This document shows, piece by piece, positions 23,728-27,679 of a stretch of 27,679 nt of DNA. Below the pieces are notes generated by a model. That model did not search any database. It saw only the letters and a list, made by a program, of their open reading frames with translations, and had not been told where the DNA came from. The position numbers and the translations under genes are program-made. Position 1 is the first letter of the stretch. Every line of letters begins with the position of its first letter. The DNA is taken from contig CAZAOE010000015.1 of NCBI GenBank assembly GCA_964486685.1, positions 1 to 27,679 on the forward strand, given 5' to 3'. This stretch comes from JAIOTH01 sp964486685 (GTDB lineage Bacteria; Patescibacteriota; Patescibacteriia; UBA1558; S5-K13).

Positions 23728-24300
23728 ATGAAAACAATCATAAAATTGAGCATCTTTACACTATTATTTACAACAACACTATTCATAACAGCGTTGACTA
23801 ATTTAAATAGTGTAGAGGCAAAAGAAGTATTTAAATCATTTGGCTGTTCTCCAAATGAAAGCATATGTGAAGAAATAAATGCAAAACCAGATCAATATTG
23901 TAGAATTGTTGATAATGAAAAATGTAATCCTAATTGTGCTCCTGATGCTTTCTGCACAGAAACAGGCACGACAGAAGGAGAAGGTATTCTTGCTGGAATA
24001 ACTGGCATGGATTCCGGCGACCTTGATTATCATGATATTTTACAAGTAGGAATTAATATTACTAAAATTTTATTAGGAATTATCGGCAGTGTGGCTTTAT
24101 TAATGTTTATTATTGCTGGAATCAGAATGATATTTTCTGCTGGCAATGAACAGCAACTCTCCAGTGCCAGAAATATGATGGTCCAAACTGTAGTTGGTAT
24201 TTTAATCGCCTTAGGCGCATATTTAATTATAAATTTTGTTCAAATTACTTTAGATGTAAATTCTGATTATCAAATTACTTCTGAAAAATTTAATAAATAA
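23728..24300 (+). CDS. divergent T4SS-type pilin with Cys-rich ectodomain (array member 1)
   Basis: 190 residues, the longest of the eight. The signal peptide ends at VEA (residue 31). A Cys-rich extracellular part follows with six cysteines (GCSPNESIC, YC, KCNPNC, FC). The C-terminal pilin-like half has two hydrophobic helices around the conserved loop. Here the loop reads GIRMIFSAGNEQQLSSAR, so the WMT of the other members is lost while GNE is kept. It may be a specialised tip or anchor subunit (inference). VirB2/TrbC-like pilins build the extracellular filament of type IV secretion systems and share this two-helix plan. No Shine-Dalgarno is evident. Confidence 0.8.
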   Translation: MKTIIKLSIFTLLFTTTLFITALTNLNSVEAKEVFKSFGCSPNESICEEINAKPDQYCRIVDNEKCNPNCAPDAFCTETGTTEGEGILAGITGMDSGDLDYHDILQVGINITKILLGIIGSVALLMFIIAGIRMIFSAGNEQQLSSARNMMVQTVVGILIALGAYLIINFVQITLDVNSDYQITSEKFNK

Positions 24301-24315
24301 AAATTTTAACAATTT

Positions 24316-24414
24316 ACCCCATCACCTTTTTCAAAATGAATTATATTAAAAATTATTACTTTTGAAAAATATCAAAAAATAAAATAATATATTTCTAATC
24401 AAAAGGTGAGGGGT
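24316..24414. repeat. 99-bp palindromic element between pilin genes 1 and 2
   Basis: accccatcacctttt (24316-24330) and aaaaggtgaggggt (24401-24414) are inverted repeats with one bulge, enclosing AT-rich DNA. It resembles family B in style (C-rich left end, G-rich right end). A GTG at 24406 lies inside it, which argues against that upstream start for the next gene. Confidence 0.65.
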
Positions 24415-24447
24415 TTAACAATTCAACAATATAACCATTTAATTATC

Positions 24448-24780
24448 ATGCTAAAAAAAATATTAAAAAAATATACTACTCCTGCTTTATTGGCTTTTTT
24501 AATAGCTTTACCTTGTTATGCTGCAACTTTCACAAATCCTTTAGGCGATGTCACTATTCCCGGCCTAATTGGTAAAATAATAAAAAGCGCTGTAGGAATT
24601 GTCGGCTCCTTGGCCTTATTATTATTTATTTTTGGTGGTTTTACTTGGATGACTTCTGGGGGCAATGAAGAAAAAGTTAAAAAAGCCCAAAATATTTTGA
24701 AATCAGCTGTGTTGGGAATCCTAATAATTTTTACCAGCTATGCTTTGTTAAATTTATTATTTAGCATTTTGCAAGGTTAA
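24448..24780 (+). CDS. T4SS-type pilin (array member 2)
   Basis: 110 residues from the ATG at 24448. An in-frame GTG at 24406 lies in a palindromic element and would put IQQYNHLI before the signal, so I reject it. The signal peptide ends CYA (residue 25), leaving a mature protein of about 85 residues, the shortest of the array. Almost no ectodomain separates the signal from the first helix. Conserved loop: GGFTWMTSGGNEEKVKKAQ, flanked by hydrophobic helices (IVGSLALLLFIF and AVLGILIIFTSYALLNLLF). This compact form is closest to a typical VirB2-like filament subunit. Confidence 0.85.
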   Translation: MLKKILKKYTTPALLAFLIALPCYAATFTNPLGDVTIPGLIGKIIKSAVGIVGSLALLLFIFGGFTWMTSGGNEEKVKKAQNILKSAVLGILIIFTSYALLNLLFSILQG

Positions 24781-24807
24781 CTACTTTTATTTTTAGTTAA
24801 AAAATTG

Positions 24808-24941
24808 TATAATAAAAATATAAATAATTAATAAATTTATATATAAACTCGCTTGAATAAAAATTTAAAAATAATTGCGAGAATCTTTAACGAATTAAGT
24901 TTTAAACTAAATTTAATTCATTAAGAAAGGAAAAAAATAAA
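24808..24941 (+). promoter_or_regulatory. promoter and structured leader of pilin gene 3
   Basis: TATAAT at 24808-24813 (no clear -35) would give a leader of about 120 nt. The leader can form ctcgc/gcgag (24848-24852, 24877-24881) and a nearly perfect 12-bp stem, taacgaattaag with tttaattcatta (24888-24899, 24912-24923). The second stem ends just before a clear Shine-Dalgarno (agaaagga, 24924-24931). Suggests separate, strong and perhaps regulated expression. Confidence 0.5.
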
Positions 24942-25295
24942 ATGTCAAAAATGACAAAAAATCTATTAAGCTTTGCCATCATTTTGGTTGTATCGGTTCT
25001 TTTGGTTGGTAATGCTCAGGCCGCCTTAACGGTTCCTTCTGTTAATAATATAGGAACTGGAGATATTGAAACTGCAGCCACTAGTATTATTGGAACTATT
25101 CTTACTCTTTTGGGCTTAGTGGCCTTAGTAATTGTTTTAATAGGTGGTTTTAAATGGATGACTTCTGGCGGAAATGAAGAAAAAGTAGGTGAGGCCAAAA
25201 AACTACTTGGCGCTGGCATAATTGGTTTAATTATTATTTTTGCTGCTTGGGCCATTGCTACTTATGTAGTCGGAAATGTTGGTAATTCTATTTAA
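24942..25295 (+). CDS. T4SS-type pilin, probable major subunit (array member 3)
   Basis: 117 residues. The signal peptide ends AQA (residue 27) and the mature protein is about 90 residues, compact and Ala/Gly/Ile-rich. Conserved loop: GGFKWMTSGGNEEKVGEAK between helices TLLGLVALVIVLI and LLGAGIIGLIIIFAAWAIATYVV. It is the only array member with a clear Shine-Dalgarno, its own TATAAT and a structured leader, and it is followed by a G/C-rich hairpin. These point to the highest expression, so I infer it is the main filament subunit. The long C-terminal helix with GxIGLIIIFAAWA is typical of VirB2-like proteins. Confidence 0.88.
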   Translation: MSKMTKNLLSFAIILVVSVLLVGNAQAALTVPSVNNIGTGDIETAATSIIGTILTLLGLVALVIVLIGGFKWMTSGGNEEKVGEAKKLLGAGIIGLIIIFAAWAIATYVVGNVGNSI

Positions 25296-25310
25296 TATAG
25301 TTTAGATCTA

Positions 25311-25338
25311 ACCCCCCACTTTTTATAAAATGGGGGGT
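25311..25338 (+). terminator. hairpin between pilin genes 3 and 4
   Basis: acccccca/tggggggt arms enclose a T/A-rich loop, 15 bp after the stop of gene 3 and about 22 bp before the ATG of gene 4. It could end or attenuate transcription of gene 3 and make the downstream genes less abundant. It may also be another C-rich/G-rich palindrome. Confidence 0.5.
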
Positions 25339-25359
25339 GGTGACTTAAATTATATTATT

Positions 25360-25734
25360 ATGACAAAAAAAATACTTTTCAGTTTTTTTATAATATCTAT
25401 TTTTCTATTACCCTCTTTATGTTTCGCGGCCGGAGAATATTATGGCCTAAAAGAAGCCGCTGTAGATTCCGGGTTGTCTCCATCAGATGGGTCAACTCCA
25501 GCACCTCAAGATATAATTGTAGATTTAGTTGCCTATTTAATGGCCTTCACTGGAATTATTTTATTAGTCAATATTTTGCTTGGTGGCTATCAATGGATGA
25601 CTTCTAATGGTAATGAAGAAAAAATTACTAAAGCCAAGCAAAAAATTATTCATTCCACCATAGGTATGGCAATTATAATGCTTGCTTATCTTTTGGTAAG
25701 TTTAATATTTGAAAGATTCTCCGCAATATTATAA
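25360..25734 (+). CDS. T4SS-type pilin (array member 4)
   Basis: 124 residues from the ATG at 25360. An upstream in-frame ATG at 25330 lies inside the hairpin and would add GGGDLNYII, which spoils the signal peptide, so I reject it. The signal ends CFA (residue 23). The ectodomain has a Ser/Pro linker (SPSDGSTPAPQD). Conserved loop: GGYQWMTSNGNEEKITKAK, with Asn in place of the first Gly of GG. Flanking helices: AYLMAFTGIILLVNILLG and STIGMAIIMLAYLLVSLIF. It starts a tightly spaced run (gaps of 3-15 bp) with genes 5-8, so these five are probably one operon. Confidence 0.86.
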   Translation: MTKKILFSFFIISIFLLPSLCFAAGEYYGLKEAAVDSGLSPSDGSTPAPQDIIVDLVAYLMAFTGIILLVNILLGGYQWMTSNGNEEKITKAKQKIIHSTIGMAIIMLAYLLVSLIFERFSAIL

Positions 25735-25743
25735 TATAATTTT

Positions 25744-26187
25744 ATGACCAAAAAACTAACCATATTTGGTTTAATAATATCAATAATTTTAATAACATTT
25801 CCTTTAATATCTTCTGCTGATAGTGATGACACTGGGCATAAGCCAATTCCAGCACTAGAAAATGTAAGCAAAGATATAAATGAAAGTGCTAAAGAATTGG
25901 GCTATACAGAAATACCTGCAGGAAACGTCGGCGAAAAATTAATCGAAATAACTTATGGCGTAGCCATAAGGGGAATATTGTCATTATTAGGAATACTATT
26001 TTTAGTTTTAATTATAATCAATGGCTATAAATGGATGGTAGCTGGCGGAAATGAAGAAATAATCAATAAAGCAAAAAGGGGATTACAAAATGCCTTAATC
26101 GGCTTAGGAATTGTCTTATTGGCCTATTTAATCACTTATGGTTTATTTTCATATCTTGAAAACTTAACAATAATTCAACCAGAATAA
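25744..26187 (+). CDS. T4SS-type pilin (array member 5)
   Basis: 147 residues. The signal ends SSA (residue 25). A longer charged ectodomain of about 50 residues follows (DSDDTGHKPIPALENVSKDINESAKELGYTE). Conserved loop: NGYKWMVAGGNEEIINKAK, where WMT has become WMV. Helices: GILSLLGILFLVLIII and ALIGLGIVLLAYLITYGLF. It lies 9 bp after gene 4 and 3 bp before gene 6, with no Shine-Dalgarno, so translation may be coupled. Unequal ectodomains across the array suggest different positions or binding roles in the filament. Confidence 0.86.
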   Translation: MTKKLTIFGLIISIILITFPLISSADSDDTGHKPIPALENVSKDINESAKELGYTEIPAGNVGEKLIEITYGVAIRGILSLLGILFLVLIIINGYKWMVAGGNEEIINKAKRGLQNALIGLGIVLLAYLITYGLFSYLENLTIIQPE

Positions 26188-26190
26188 TAT

Positions 26191-26601
26191 ATGCTTAATA
26201 AAAAAATAATAATTTTAATAATTTGCCTTATTTTTATTTTATTAAGTATAAATATTATAAAAGTACAGGCAACACTACCAACAGAATATAATTTAAAAAC
26301 AAGCTCTGATTTATTAACAGGTGCTGGAGGCAAAATTGGTTATAAAACAGATGCAGACATAACAACTATTGTCTCCCAAATCATCAGATTGGCTCTTTCT
26401 TTATTAGGAATTATGTTTTTAATTTTAATAATTTTAGGTGGTTACCAATGGATGACTGCTGGAGGAAATGAAGAAATAGTCACCAAGGCCCGGCAAAGAA
26501 TCATTAATGCCGCTATTGGCTTGGCGATTGTTTTATTGGCCTATGCTATTTCTTATTTCATAATTTATTATATTACTACTCAAACCATAACTACTTCCTA
26601 A
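26191..26601 (+). CDS. T4SS-type pilin (array member 6)
   Basis: 136 residues. The signal ends VQA (residue 27). The ectodomain is about 35 residues with GAGGKIGYKTDADITT. Conserved loop: GGYQWMTAGGNEEIVTKARQRI. Helices LALSLLGIMFLILIIL and AAIGLAIVLLAYAISYFIIYYI are nearly identical in pattern to genes 5 and 7, which suggests a more recent duplication among genes 5-8 than among 1-4. The start is only 3 bp after gene 5. Confidence 0.87.
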   Translation: MLNKKIIILIICLIFILLSINIIKVQATLPTEYNLKTSSDLLTGAGGKIGYKTDADITTIVSQIIRLALSLLGIMFLILIILGGYQWMTAGGNEEIVTKARQRIINAAIGLAIVLLAYAISYFIIYYITTQTITTS

Positions 26602-26612
26602 AAATAATTTAT

Positions 26613-27026
26613 ATGTTACTAAAAAATAAAAAAATTCTAAGTTTATTAATAATAACCGTAATATTTTTAAGCTTTGCTTATTTTAATATTAGTCAAGCTG
26701 ATAATTTTATTTTAGATCCTCTTTCCGGAGAAGGAAAAATAGCTACACAAGCAGGATATGCTACAGCTGATCAAAATTCTATAGTCACAACAATTGGCTC
26801 TGTGGTCAGGGTAGTCTTAGGCCTATTAGGAATAATGTTTTTAATTTTTATTATTTCTAGTGGAATTCAATGGATGACAGCTGGGGGGAATGAAGAAAAA
26901 GTAACTAAAGCCGTGCAAAGAATAAAAAATGCGACCATTGGCTTAGCTATCATTATATTATCTTATATTATTACTACTTATTTAATATTTGGTATATTTT
27001 ATCCTATATTATTTCAGGGTGCTTAA
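26613..27026 (+). CDS. T4SS-type pilin (array member 7)
   Basis: 137 residues. The signal ends SQA (residue 29). The ectodomain carries LSGEGKIATQAGYATADQNS, which parallels the GAGGKIGYKTDAD part of gene 6. Conserved loop: SGIQWMTAGGNEEKVTKAVQRI. Helices: VVLGLLGIMFLIFIIS and ATIGLAIIILSYIITTYLIFGIF. The nearest relatives in the window are genes 6 and 8 (shared GIQWMT with 8, shared ectodomain motif with 6). The gap to gene 6 is 11 bp, the gap to gene 8 15 bp. Confidence 0.87.
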   Translation: MLLKNKKILSLLIITVIFLSFAYFNISQADNFILDPLSGEGKIATQAGYATADQNSIVTTIGSVVRVVLGLLGIMFLIFIISSGIQWMTAGGNEEKVTKAVQRIKNATIGLAIIILSYIITTYLIFGIFYPILFQGA

Positions 27027-27041
27027 ATTAAAATTTAAAAT

Positions 27042-27482
27042 ATGAAAATAAAAAAATATAAAGTCATATTATTATTAATAATCTTAATTACTTCTCTTTC
27101 TGCCCCGCTACAAAAAACTTTAGCAGAAGATAATTCAAGCACTGAAAACGATCCTATTTTTTATGATATACTTGACCAAACAGTTGATTTTAGTAAAAGT
27201 GCTGGAATTTACAAAGACGACCCCAAAACCCCTCAAGACATTACTATATCGATCATAGAAATTGTTTTAGGGCTCCTGGGTTTGGGATTCTTGATTTTAA
27301 TTATTGTTTCTGGAATTCAATGGATGACCTCTGGCGGAAATGAGGAAAAAGTAACTAAGGCCCGCAAAAATATTATTAATGCTGTCATTGGCTTAGGTAT
27401 TGTCTTAACGGCCTATATTATATCCAATTTTATTTTTGAAAGTATTCAAAAAGCCACAGAAGTGGAGTATAATTTTTGGTAA
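27042..27482 (+). CDS. T4SS-type pilin (array member 8, last of the run)
   Basis: 146 residues. The signal ends TLA (residue 28). The acidic ectodomain (EDNSSTENDPIFYDILDQTVDFSKSAG) ends at PKTPQDITISIIEIVLG, similar to APQDIIVDLV of gene 4. Conserved loop: SGIQWMTSGGNEEKVTKARKNI. Helices: LGLLGLGFLILIIVS and AVIGLGIVLTAYIISNFIF. A terminator follows at 27502-27537, so the array ends here, and VirB4/VirD4-type ATPases are not within the visible part. The secretion machine itself must be encoded elsewhere or beyond the right edge. Confidence 0.87.
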   Translation: MKIKKYKVILLLIILITSLSAPLQKTLAEDNSSTENDPIFYDILDQTVDFSKSAGIYKDDPKTPQDITISIIEIVLGLLGLGFLILIIVSGIQWMTSGGNEEKVTKARKNIINAVIGLGIVLTAYIISNFIFESIQKATEVEYNFW

Positions 27483-27501
27483 TTATAAATCTATATATTT
27501 A

Positions 27502-27537
27502 AAAGTCCGATTTATGATCTCGGGCTTTTTTATTTTT
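27502..27537 (+). terminator. intrinsic terminator of the pilin array
   Basis: Stem agtccga/tcgggct (one G-T pair), loop tttatgatc region, followed by a run of Ts (ttttttatttttt-like). It lies 20 bp after the last pilin stop. Confidence 0.8.
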
Positions 27538-27630
27538 AAAAATCCTGCTAATCTATTTATATAGCTAATGGCTATCAGTTATCAACGATTAGCAAATCTA
27601 CGAACTACCTACTACCAATTATTTACCTCT

Positions 27631-27679
27631 ATGCAAAAAATAATCCAATTCATTAAAAACAATTATAATAAAATTTTTA
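27631..27679 (+). CDS. possible start of the next gene (truncated by the edge)
   Basis: ATG followed by 15 sense codons (QKIIQFIKNNYNKIF) to the right edge. The basic, hydrophobic start could be an N-terminal signal or membrane anchor like those upstream. There is no Shine-Dalgarno, and it is too short to identify. Confidence 0.35.
   Translation, partial: MQKIIQFIKNNYNKIF

Noticed and set aside
24406..24447. Upstream GTG start for pilin gene 2
   Set aside because: It lies in a palindromic element, and the resulting N-terminus would precede a normal signal peptide that starts at the ATG at 24448.
25330..25359. Upstream ATG start for pilin gene 4
   Set aside because: It lies in a hairpin and adds Gly-rich residues before a standard signal peptide.
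23728..27482. Pilin tandem as an assembly artefact
   Set aside because: The eight genes differ widely in ectodomain, signal peptide and DNA sequence, so they are not collapsed or duplicated reads.

Overview
The window is AT-rich with short intergenic gaps. It looks like a chromosomal segment of an ultra-small candidate-phylum bacterium (Patescibacteria/CPR, probably Parcubacteria-like). The reasons are the T4SS-type pilin array with WMT(S/A)GGNEE motifs, the very large secreted protein, the rarity of Shine-Dalgarno sequences, and housekeeping genes carrying palindromic insertions. TGA appears to end rsmA at its natural C-terminus, so code 11 fits better than the Gly-TGA code of Gracilibacteria. 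The lineage assignment is inference, not a database result.

Layout. (1) 1-7622, minus strand: a membrane-anchored calcium-binding (thrombospondin type 3) protein, then a giant Cys-rich secreted protein that runs off the left edge (at least 2288 residues). (2) 7623-8292: a gene-free stretch packed with palindromes. (3) 8293-15104, minus strand: an MFS transporter coupled to rsmA, two small Cys-rich lipoproteins, and a 1206-residue leucyl-tRNA synthetase. (4) 15489-16583, plus strand: a LysM-M23 cell-wall peptidase. (5) 16584-21071: a patchwork of small unknown genes, tRNA-Lys, an SMR-like transporter, tRNA-Arg, gmk and a RluD-type pseudouridine synthase, separated by several palindrome families. 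(6) 21366-27482, plus strand: galU, a solute-binding lipoprotein, then eight consecutive divergent T4SS-type pilin genes ending in a terminator. A partial gene may begin at 27631.

Most striking: the LeuRS editing (CP1) domain is interrupted by two complete foreign enzyme-like domains. One is a Ham1/RdgB-like nucleotide pyrophosphatase fold, the other an RBBP9-like serine alpha/beta hydrolase with an apparently intact Ser-Asp-His triad. In addition, short palindromic elements have inserted in frame into rsmA, leuS and the pseudouridine synthase gene, and members of two of the same families also lie in intergenic DNA. A separate element of about 190 bp occurs twice and ends in a 26-nt perfect palindrome whose arms differ between copies in a compensatory way.

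How the parts may work together (inference): the pilin array, the giant Cys-rich protein with carbohydrate-binding-like beta-sandwich modules, the calcium-binding anchor protein and the LysM-M23 peptidase together suggest a surface apparatus for attachment or uptake in a host-dependent cell. The rest are translation and nucleotide housekeeping genes (leuS, rsmA, the pseudouridine synthase, gmk, two tRNAs) and cell-envelope sugar metabolism (galU).
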